64,000 nt of DNA from Bretschneidera sinensis (lineage: Eukaryota > Streptophyta > Magnoliopsida > Brassicales > Akaniaceae), in assembly GCA_023935145.1 (NCBI GenBank), contig CM043701.1:75809817-75873816 (forward strand), in the 5' to 3' direction. How positions within the stretch are numbered: the first letter of the stretch is position 1; each line of letters opens with the position of its first letter. A model generated the notes under the pieces. That model was not told where the DNA came from, searched no databases, and saw only the letters and a list, made by a program, of their open reading frames with translations. A program made the translations under genes and the position numbers. This document shows, in pieces, positions 55,671 to 64,000 of this stretch.

Positions 55671-57385
55671 GTCACCCTTTTTAATTCTTTCTTTTATTAT
55701 TGCAATTTGAACTCATGCATAATGACATGAAAATTAAAAAAAAATGGACCTGCTTTTACTCCAAAATTACAAGCCATGTCTAACATTAATTAATAGTATC
55801 CATCTTCTTAATAAGAACAACAAAGATTAAAGTGATCATCATTTCAAAAATGGTGCATGATAGTTGAATTTCGATGATTATGGTTTCGAATATGTGTTAG
55901 AAGATTTGAGATGAAATCTGAGGCTAGGAAAGGGTTGTGCACAAACTTTAAAATGATTTCATAAAATAGCATGACTTGTAAAAAGATAGCCAAGGCCAAA
56001 CACCACTCCAGAGTGGTGCATAGCCCCCTGCACCACTTTAGAGTGGTGCACCCTTGTGGCAAATGAAACTCTACAATTTTCAGAGATTTTGAGTCCCCGT
56101 CAACCTCTAACACATTCTAGATAAGATCTGGAGCAGTTTATGTTAATCCAAACACCAAAACATCAATTTGAACCAATTTTAGCAACTAAAACTCTATATA
56201 TACACCCTCAATATCTATATTGAATGAAAAGAGTTGAGAACCTAGAATTTCAAGAAAAACTAATGGTTTTAATCATATTAGTAACTAAAACTATATTATT
56301 CTTGTGAGGATTCTATACGAAATTCGGGTTGTGATTTGGGTTTAATTAAAGCCTAAGGGAAACACTAGTGTGGGTTTTCTCAAGAGCTTTAATCCCTAAT
56401 TTGAGTTACCTTGAATGATTGGTACACTCAAGAAGCTTAGTAGACGTCATTCTCTACCATAATCTTTATCAACACCATCTTCCTAAAAGAACCAAGAAGA
56501 ACCATCCTTCAATACAAGAGGAGGGACACTAAAATTCAATTCGTGTTGTTAGGATGTTAGAGGTATGTTTCGTATGAAAACCCATATTATTGTGTGCTAA
56601 AACACTCGACTAGAGTGATTGAAATTGGTTAAAAATTGCAACTGATCGAAAGATAGCACTATAGAGCTCGTATGCCAATCTAGAGTGGCACACACCCTTG
56701 TGTGCCACTCTAGAGTAATGTTTTCCCCATAGATCTCCCAACACATACACCTTTTCGTGTGTGACTTTTGGAAGCATAATAACTACAAATACTCTATTAA
56801 AAATGCATGATCAACTCTTTAAATATGATGAACACTATGATATTTGTTTTTGCATGTTTAGACGTAATATGTGATTCAATGCTATTTCTTATGATTTGAT
56901 GCTATGGCTACTGTTTGAAACATGTTATACCTTCTGGCTACTGTTTGAAACATTTTATACCTTCTGGATTGCTGAAAACATAGATGTGCATGCTAGGGTT
57001 GCTTCTCTTTCCTATTTTCTCTTAGTTTGCCTTTATTCGCTTTATTTTATCACTTTTTTTTCTTTTGTTTATTTAATTTGTTGGTTTGGTATCATTAATT
57101 CATCATTTTTGTATGTTTCATTTCGTTTGTGCCAATGATCATTAAAAAAATAAAAGAGAAAACAAAATATTTATTCATCTAAAATCTTGATCTGTCATTT
57201 AAATAATAGTAAAGGCTAGGCCTTTTGTGGTCTAGGCATGTATGGGGTGTACATCCAACCTTCCCATCACATGCTGAAAGTTTCAGACCCTTTCTTGCTA
57301 AATTAACCAATGGAAGTGGTTCTTAGATCCCTAAAACCAAGTGGCGACTCAATGTTTCTTGCCTTTGACTTTGTGTTTTAGGCTT
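55671..57385. other. Non-coding stretch, possibly old LTR debris
   Basis: No gene is recognised. Palindromic motifs based on CACTCTAGAGTGG occur at 56001-56018, 56031-56048, 56673-56690 and about 56701-56719. The phrase AAGTGGCGACTC at 57340-57351 resembles the end of some Gypsy LTRs. A direct repeat of CTACTGTTTGAAACAT...TTATACCTTCTGG occurs at 56907-56968. Confidence 0.4.
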
Positions 57386-57596
57386 TGTTGATATTAGGTT
57401 AAGGTCAGAGAGAATGAGATTAGAATTTGAGAAGAAATATTATAGAGTTATTATTATTGATGTGCATTGTGAACAAACCAACAACCCTATATATGAACCT
57501 AAGACTATATAGAAATAGGAAACATAAAGGAAATATAAGCCAAAAAAGATTAAGAAACCTAAAATATATCTAATTAGAAAACTATATTTCTTATCA
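57386..57596 (-). repeat. 3' LTR of element F (211 bp)
   Basis: It shares with 58941-59143 the blocks TGTGAACAAACCAACAACCC and ATCTAATTAG(A/G)AAACTATAT. Confidence 0.7.
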
Positions 57597-57781
57597 CTCC
57601 CCCTCAAGTTGGAGCATACACATGCACCAACTTGCTACACCCATGCAAATAACAAACCTGATTCAATATGAAACAAAGAAACCCAAACCCATAAATCACA
57701 ATAAACCATAAGAACACTCTAGGGCTCTACACCCACAACAAACAGTTAGGTCATCATGTTGGTACCACCTAACAAAACAAG

Positions 57782-58127
57782 ATTCGAGAACACCAGATCA
57801 ACAAGACTTTAATTTTTTTCATCTTGTTTTTTTACTAGCTTTGACTTTGACTTGAATAAGCTGCATTCAATTAGCCAGGAGGATAACAACATCAACACAG
57901 GCTAGATCAGGTTAACAAAATCAATATCGGATCAACAACATCAACATAAGGGTGAATCGAGAACACCAGATCAACAAGACTTTAACTTTTTTCATCTTGT
58001 TTTTTTACTAGCTTTGATTTTGACTTGAATCAGCTGCATTCAATTAGTCAGGAGGATAACAACATCAACACAGGCTAGATCAGGTTAACAACATCAATAT
58101 CGGATCAACAACATCAACATAAGGGTG
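57782..58127. repeat. 173-bp tandem duplication in element F
   Basis: 57782-57954 and 57955-58127 are near-identical. Each runs from TCGAGAACACCAGATCAACA to CAACATCAACATAAGGGTG. Confidence 0.88.
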
Positions 58128-58248
58128 AGGAACTCTTCTTCAGGAACGAAGGAACTCTTCTTCAGAAACAGAGGAACTCTTCTTCAGTAATGGAAGTACT
58201 CTTCTTTAGTAATGGCCAAGACCTCTTCTTCAGGAACTCTTCTTTTCT
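58128..58248. repeat. About five tandem units of a 22-bp repeat
   Basis: Units are variants of AGGAACTCTTCTTCAG followed by a six-base spacer. They are followed by a TTTTTTCTTTTT-type pyrimidine tract to 58350. Confidence 0.8.
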
Positions 58249-58940
58249 CTTTTCAATTTTTTTTCTTTTTTTCTTTTTTTTCTTTTTCTGTTCACCACTA
58301 CTATTTTTTTTTCTTTCATCTTTTCTTCTTCGTTTTTTCCAACAGAAACACGTAAACAAAAAAACACTATCGAAATCAGGCGAAATCTCACCTAAAAGTT
58401 GTTGGAAATGTAAAAAAAGAGTCGTCGATGGTTTGGTTTTGTCGTCGGAGCATAACGAGCCATAAATTTGGACTTAGATTGTCATGAGGACGCTGAAACC
58501 GTGGTCGATAGAGAAAAAAAAACCAGATCCGAGTCGTTAATCGAGTTAGCTTGAGTAAGAAATTGTAACGGTATCAAGTATAGCTTGCACTTGATGGTGT
58601 CTCCGATCACTGATCCGACACCGAAATTGAGCGAAAATCCTGTCAAAAAGCTGTTAGAATCCCTTGAAAAGGAAAAACATATGTCAAATATTATGGATTT
58701 TGCTCACTGGGGCACAACAGACCTTATGGTGGTGACTACTGGTCACATGGATCATTAGAAAGACAGATCGGTGAATATTATGGTGGTTAGGCTGAGTATG
58801 CGTCTGTAAGAAAATAAATATGAGTTTCTATTAAAAAAAAGAAAAAGAAAACAGATGCTAAAAACTAGTTTTTTTTTATTTTTTTAGATGAGAGTTTACT
58901 CAAATACTACCAAGGTCACAAACCATAGGCTTTTATACTA

Positions 58941-59143
58941 TGTTGAGATTTAGGTTAGAGACAGAGATAAGGAGATGAGAGATTGCGAAGAAATGTTTTA
59001 TAGTTATTATTAATGATGTGTATTGTGAACAAACCAACAACCCTATATATAAACCCAAGACTATAAATCCTAATAGGAAACATAAACTAAGAAAGATTGG
59101 AAAACCTAATGCATATCTAATTAGGAAACTATATCTCTCAACA
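58941..59143 (-). repeat. 5' LTR of element F (203 bp)
   Basis: It begins TGTTGAGATTTAGG and ends CTCTCAACA on the plus strand. The adjacent GGCTTTTATACTA (58928-58940) is a decayed primer site. Confidence 0.7.
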
Positions 59144-59386
59144 TGCATGATCCATTTAGATTGACCCTTCGAAACGGGACATACCTCTCATGCTCAAAGG
59201 ATGATGAGCATGACCCAAAATATTTGTTGGAAATCAATCGTTGGAAACTTTAGAATTACAAGGTTAATGTACCGTAGAAGTTCATGTACCTATAATTAAT
59301 TAGATTCTAGAGCTCCCATAAACATCTATAAAAAGGGAAGAACCTAGTGGATGTGTGCCAAGAACCTTAAGAACACAAAATCTCCC
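59144..59386. other. Short spacer between elements F and B3
   Basis: No gene is recognised. A TATA-like CTATAAAAAGGG at 59326-59337 is the only notable signal and may belong to an older LTR. Confidence 0.35.
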
Positions 59387-60297
59387 TGTTGGTATTTGTC
59401 TAAGGATTAAATGGGAGTTGAAATTCATCATCAAGTCAAGCTGTATGCCGTGGCGCACAGTCAAGTTGTATGTTGCGGCCCAGGCGGTGTGCGCCGCGGC
59501 CACCAGCAAAGGAGAAGACCTGGAGGAGGTGTGTGCCGCGGCTTAGCCTCCCCCATGCCGCGGTGGCCAGAAAGGATGAAGAGGGTGACCTAGTCTGTGC
59601 CCCAGCCCAGCCCATCCAAGCCTAAGCACGAAGCTCCAAGCCTCAGCATGCCCTGTTCCAAGCCTCAGCACGAGGCACACTTGATGCTTATGTTTCAGCA
59701 TTTCAAATGGTGCGTAAGGCATGATCAAAATGCACAGGATCACTTAGGATTGATGAGGGGCTATGATTGATTAGTCCTCAAGATCTAAAGGTGGAGATTG
59801 ACCTTCAAGATAGGTTCAAGAAATGATGCACTATATAAAGGGTCACCTAGCTTCAATCTCAACACAATAACATAACAAATACAAGTGATCATCATACAAG
59901 AGAATTCAAGTGCAAGTGTGAGAGTGCAAAGAAACAAAACACAAGAGAGGCACTAGAATAGATCTCAAAAGAGAGGCTGGCTGTAAAGAGAGACTAGCAT
60001 AGATTGTGGGTAGAGGGCTTTGTAATAGTTCTTATCACTTTTTTTCTTATCTTCTTTGGTTCTTTAAGAACTTGGGTTTCTTGGAGAAGAGTTGTTGTAA
60101 CTTGTAAGAACTTATTGGTTTAGTGCAGAGAGTTCGAAGGAACTCATGGGAACGTAGGCTATTGCCGAACCTCGATAACAAATTGTTGTGTTCTTTCCTT
60201 TCTTTGATTTCTGTTTCTATTTCTGATCATTACAAGTCATTATAGACTTAGGTGTTTGGAAGATCACACCTAGGCATCTCAATGTGATTTTTTAACA
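59387..60297 (+). repeat. 5' LTR of B3 (911 bp)
   Basis: It begins TGTTGGTATTTGTCTAAGG and ends GATTTTTTAACA. It contains a GC-rich segment (59450-59650) and CTATATAAAGGGTCACCTAG (59832-59851), also present in B1. Confidence 0.88.
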
Positions 60298-60298
60298 G

Positions 60299-60310
60299 TG
60301 GTATTAGAGC
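60299..60310 (+). other. Primer binding site of B3
   Basis: TGGTATTAGAGC, one base after the LTR, differs at one position from the methionine tRNA site. Confidence 0.85.
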
Positions 60311-60559
60311 TAGAGGAGATACCGCAACAGTGGCATCAGAGTTGTGGTCCAAGAACAGAAGGTATCCGAGCAAGACTCCAAGAATCAAAGTTCAACTTCT
60401 TGGGTGATTCAAGAACGGTGCTGGGATCAAGATCTGATCGAGTTCTTGAGGGTGATTCAAGAATGGTATTGAGATCTATCTTTGATTGAGTTCTTGAGAT
60501 TTAGAAGAAGTTGGAATGCAATTGTGGCTGCTGCATAAATCTGGGATTTTTTCCGCAAG

Positions 60560-61324
60560 ATGGCTTCAAATTTTATTGTTGAGAAGTTTGATGGAAATTG
60601 AGACTTCACCCTTTGGAAGTGGAAGATCAAGGCTGTTCTTATGCAACAGAAGGTGGACTTGGCTCTTGGAGAAGATGACGTTTTTCCAGCAAGTGTCACA
60701 GAAGTCCAATGGATTGAGATGAAGAAGATGAAGTATAGTACCATTTTCTTGCACATATCGGATAGTGTCACAAGGGAGTGCAGAGACTCAGAAGATCCAG
60801 GTGTCATATGGAAGAAACTAGATGAGTTGTTTCCTATCAAAACTCACCCTAATAAGATTTATCTTCTTAAAAGAATTTTTACTTTTAAAATGGATCCTAA
60901 TAAAAAGTTGCAAGATAATCTTGATGTGTTTAATAAGCTAGTTCAAGATTTGAATAGCTGTAGCATTACATTCCCGAATGAAAAATTGGCTGTTATTTTG
61001 TTAAATTCTCTTCCTGATTGTTTTGATAATTTGATTAATGCTATTGAATATGGAAGAGATACACTAACCAAGGAAATTGTGATTAATGCCATAAGAGCTC
61101 ATGATTTCAAAGCCAAGATGAGGAAAGCATCAAGTGGTGAAGGGTTGTTCGTTAGAGGAAGGCCAGCAACTCGGAATGGTTGTACCATTCATCGCAACTA
61201 CCGAGAGAAATCAAGAGGTAGAGGGCAGAGCCATGGGAGATCTTATTCCAAACCGAGATTTGGAGGAAAGAGATGTTTCTACTGCAACAAGGAGGGCCAT
61301 TTCAAGAAAGAAGATGTGGGATGA
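60560..61324 (+). pseudogene. B3 gag
   Basis: From ATG 60560: MASNFIVEKFDGN, then a stop, DFTLWKWKIKAVLMQQKVDL, ALGEDDVFPASVTEVQWIEM, ECRDSEDPGVIWKKLDELF, INAIEYGRDTLTKEIVINAI and an intact zinc knuckle start CFYCNKEGHFKK. There a deletion or shift removes the last Cys and the frame ends at 61322-61324. Confidence 0.88.
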
Positions 61325-61329
61325 AAGAG

Positions 61330-64000
61330 AAAGAAGCCATACCAACAATGGAGAGGTTTCGGTTGCCAAAGGAGAACAACAAGATGATGTTCTTGTTGTG
61401 TGTCAAATGTGAGCAAGAGGCAAGACAGTGAGAAATGGATTCTGGATGCACTTATCACATGTGCCCTCACCAAAATTGGTTCAAGAATTTTTAGGAAACC
61501 AATTATGGAAAGGTTTTCTTAGGGAATGACATTTCTTGCCAAGTGAGAGGGATAGAAGACATCCAGTTGAGGATATTTGATGGAGTCACAAGGCTGCTAC
61601 GGAATGTAAGGTATCTTCCGGATTTGAAGAGGAATTTGATCTCACTGGGGCAGTTGGATTCCATGGGGTATACATACAAAGCAAGGGGAGAAAAGATCAA
61701 GGTGACCGAGGGATCTTTGATAGTGATCAAAGTAGCAATAAAAGATGGACTCTATAAGATGATCAGAGAGACAGAAATCAAGGATCAAGCAGCAAGCTTG
61801 ATTGCTGAGATGGATAAGGAAGCCCTTTGGCACACTCACTTAGGACATATGAGCGAAAAGGGCATGCAAGTTCTCAACAAGGATGGTCTATTTGGTGGTG
61901 ACAAAGTAGAGAAATTGGATTTCTGCGAGTGTTTCATTCTTGGGAAGCAACACCGGGTCAGCTTCAACACCGGAGTGCACAAGTCTAAGGGCATTCTTGA
62001 CTACATTCATTCTGACCTTTGGGGACCAGCAAGAACACCAACACAGGGAGGTAACTTTTACTTTCTATCTTTAATTGATGATTATTCAAGAAAGGCTTGG
62101 GTTTATTTGCTTAAAAATAAATCAGATTCTTTGAATAAATTTGTGGTGTGGAAAAGTTGCTGGAGACTCAAACGGGTAGGGTAGTTAAGGCTTTACGAAT
62201 AGATAATGGCTTAGAATTTTGTAATAGGTATTTTCATAAATTCTGTGAATTAAATCGCATTCTAAGACATAGAACGGTTGTAAAAACACCTAAGCAAAAT
62301 GGAGTTGCTGAGAGGATGAATAGGACCCTTATGGAAAAGGTTAGGTGCATGTTAATAGGATCCGGATTACCAAAATATTTTTGGGGGAAAGCTGTGTCTA
62401 CTACTACATACTTGGTAAATAGATCACCTTCTAGAGCTTTAAAGCTCAAGACTCCCATGGAGATGTGGAGTGGAAAACCCCCTGAGTTGAGCAACCTTAG
62501 GACTTTTGGGTGTGCTGCATTTGCACATCAAAAGGATTATAAACTTAACCCGAGGTATAGAAAATGTGTATTTCTAGAGTATAGTGATGGGGTTAAGGGG
62601 TATAGGTTGTGGTCCTTAGAACCAAAAGGAATGAAACTCATAATAAGTAGGGATGTTATTTTTAATGAATTGTTATTTCCCTATTTGGAGAAAACTAACC
62701 CTGCAGGGGCTAGTGAGCAAATCAGCCCGAAAGTTGTAGAGCATCGCATTAAGGAAAATTCAGTTCAGGTAGAGCAAGGAAGGCAAGAGGGTTCAGACCA
62801 GGTAGAGCCCATTGATGAAGGCCAAGCTCAGGGCACTCAAGAGGAGGTTGAACTAGAAGGGGTTAATGCAGCAAGTCAGAATGACTACCAGCTCGCAAGT
62901 GACAAGGGAAGGAGGGTGGTCAGACCACCTTTGAGATATGGGTTTGCAGATGCTAATGTAGCAGCTCCTTGGATAAAGGGAGGGATGATTAAACCAAAAA
63001 CTTACATGAAAGCCATGGAATGTAAGGAGTCGTCAAAGTGGCAGTTAGCTATGGAGGAAGAAATGGATTCTTTGAGGAAGAACAACTCTTGGGAATTGCT
63101 GCCTAAACTAGAAAAATAGAGAGTTATGGATTGTAGGTGGATCTACAAGATTAAAGAAGGGAACACTCTAGGGGATAAAGTCCGGTATAAAAATAGGCTA
63201 GTGACGAAGGGGTTCACACAAAGAGAAGGCATAAATTTCACCAAAATATTTTCACCGGTTGTGAAGTACAAGACAATACGGATAGTATTGGCAATGGTGG
63301 TCCAATTCAATTAGGAAATTGAGTAAATGGATGTGAAGACAGCGTTCTTACATGGAGGGCTTGATGAGACCATCTATATGAGGCAACCCAAAGGCTATGA
63401 AGAAGGAAGGTAGGGAGAGTTGGTGTGCCAATTGATGAAATCTCTCTATGGCCTGAAGCAATCACCTCAGCAATGGAATAAGAGGTTTGATTCTTTTGTA
63501 ACTAGCTTGAGTTTCATGAGGAGCTACTACGATTCATTCTTATACTATAAGGGGCACAAGGTGGAGGAATTGGTGATCATCCTCATCTATGTTGATGATA
63601 TGTTGTTGGTTGGGAGCAGTATGGAGAGGATAGAAGAATTGAAGTCTCAACTCAGTTTGGAGTTTGAGATGAAGGATCTTGGCCATGCATAGAAGATCCT
63701 TGGGATGAATATAATTTAGGAAAGGGAGAAACAGATTGAAGATTTCTCAGACTTCCTATATAGAGAAGATGATATCTAAGTTCTCTATGGAAGATAGCAA
63801 ACCAGTGAAGGTTCCCCTTGCTGGTCATTTCAAGTTCTCCAGTGATCAATGTCCGAGATCGGAGGTGGAGAAGGCGGAGAAGAAGGAAATGAAAAAAGGT
63901 CTCTTACTCTAGTGCGGTTGGTTCAGTTATGTTCACCATGGTAAGTACTAGACCTGATATTGTTCATGCAATAAGTGTGCTCACCAGGTTTATGAGTAAT
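61330..64000 (+). pseudogene. B3 pol (protease, integrase, reverse transcriptase), runs off the edge
   Basis: The protease is damaged (WILDALITCALT, missing the catalytic motif). 61543-62184 has DLKRNLISLGQLDSMGYTY, LWHTHLGHMSEKGMQVL and ILDYIHSDLWGPARTPTQGG. A shift near 62150 leads to 62148-63119 with LRIDNGLEF (normally RTDNG), NGVAERMNRTLMEK and KPPELSNLRTFGCAAF. Reverse transcriptase is at 63000-63700 (KWQLAMEEEMDSL, KSLYGLKQSPQQW, YVDDMLLVG) with stops at about 63117, 63312, 63411 and 63690. Confidence 0.88.

Larger units (their letters stand above)
57386..59143 (-). mobile_element. Small non-autonomous Ale-like Copia element F
   Basis: The direct repeats 57386-57596 and 58941-59143 are short LTRs, beginning TGTTGA(G/T)ATTTAGG and ending TATCA or CAACA. 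On the minus strand a polypurine tract (GAGGGGGAGTG, just right of the left LTR) and a degenerate primer site (58929-58940) mark orientation. The text CCCCCTCAAGTTGGAGC next to the LTR is typical of Ale/Retrofit elements. The 1.3-kb interior has no gag or pol, but two tandem repeat arrays. No target duplication is seen. Confidence 0.65.
59387..64000 (+). mobile_element. Ty1/Copia retrotransposon B3, Tork-like, 5' part
   Basis: This is the third member of the B family, with LTR 59387-60297, a primer site at 60299, gag, and pol up to the window edge within reverse transcriptase/RNase H. Stops and shifts are fewer than in B1 but present in every domain. The 3' LTR lies outside, so no target duplication can be checked (left flank CTCCC). 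Confidence 0.9.

Noticed and set aside
57001..57140. Hydrophobic frame resembling a small membrane protein
   Set aside because: It arises from a T-rich stretch. There is no recognised motif and no supporting context.
1..64000. CRISPR arrays, bacterial operons or phage-like modules
   Set aside because: Spliced genes, plant LTR elements and LINEs show nuclear plant DNA. The only short regular repeats are transposon tandem arrays without unique spacers.

Overview
This is a window of plant nuclear DNA, most likely from a dicot. It is AT-rich and intron-bearing, and mostly made of transposable elements. I see one apparently intact host gene, a six-exon receptor-like cytoplasmic kinase at 14296-17151 whose exons splice in phase to a 426-residue protein. 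A decayed F-box gene lies at about 42199-43235. The sequence alone does not let me name the species.

Left part (1-13.3 kb). A minus-strand Ty1/Copia element runs off the left edge. It abuts a partial copy of an LTR that is present as a complete solo LTR at 54254-55546. A pair of head-to-tail Copia LTRs and a gag-protease fragment follow. A dead plus-strand LINE-type gene (zf-RVT, then RNase H) is split twice: by a minus-strand LINE ORF1 element (5746-8143, 8-bp duplication AATCAGAT) and by a 4.47-kb CACTA transposon (8410-12882, duplication TGT). The CACTA element carries exons copied from two unrelated host genes, an EF-hand protein and a mitochondrial-type DnaJ chaperone.

Middle (17.8-42 kb). 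A small LTR element without gag or pol (element A, about 1.8 kb when its insertions are discounted) has been expanded to 24 kb by three insertions. A Tork-like Copia (B1) sits in its left LTR, a Tekay/Del-like Gypsy (C) in its internal region, and an inverted Copia of the B family (B2) in its right LTR. Element C itself holds a SIRE-like solo LTR. Most boundaries are supported by 5-bp target duplications: AATAG/AATGG, ATGAA, CTATA and ATCTA.

Right part (42-64 kb). After the F-box remnant and about 3.5 kb of quiet AT-rich DNA comes a second nest. A SIRE-like element remnant (LTR 46776-47934 and gag) is split by a young gag-protease Gypsy-type element D (49228-52991, duplication TGTGT). It joins a Tork-like gag whose LTR is in turn split by the solo LTR at 54254-55546 (duplication CTCTG). 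Then come a small Ale-like element with tandem repeats (57386-59143) and a third B-family Copia that runs off the right edge.

All recognised transposon polyproteins carry stops, frameshifts or deletions, so none here looks able to move on its own. The most informative items are the gene-capturing CACTA element, the multi-level nest with its relative insertion order, and the unassigned non-autonomous element A.
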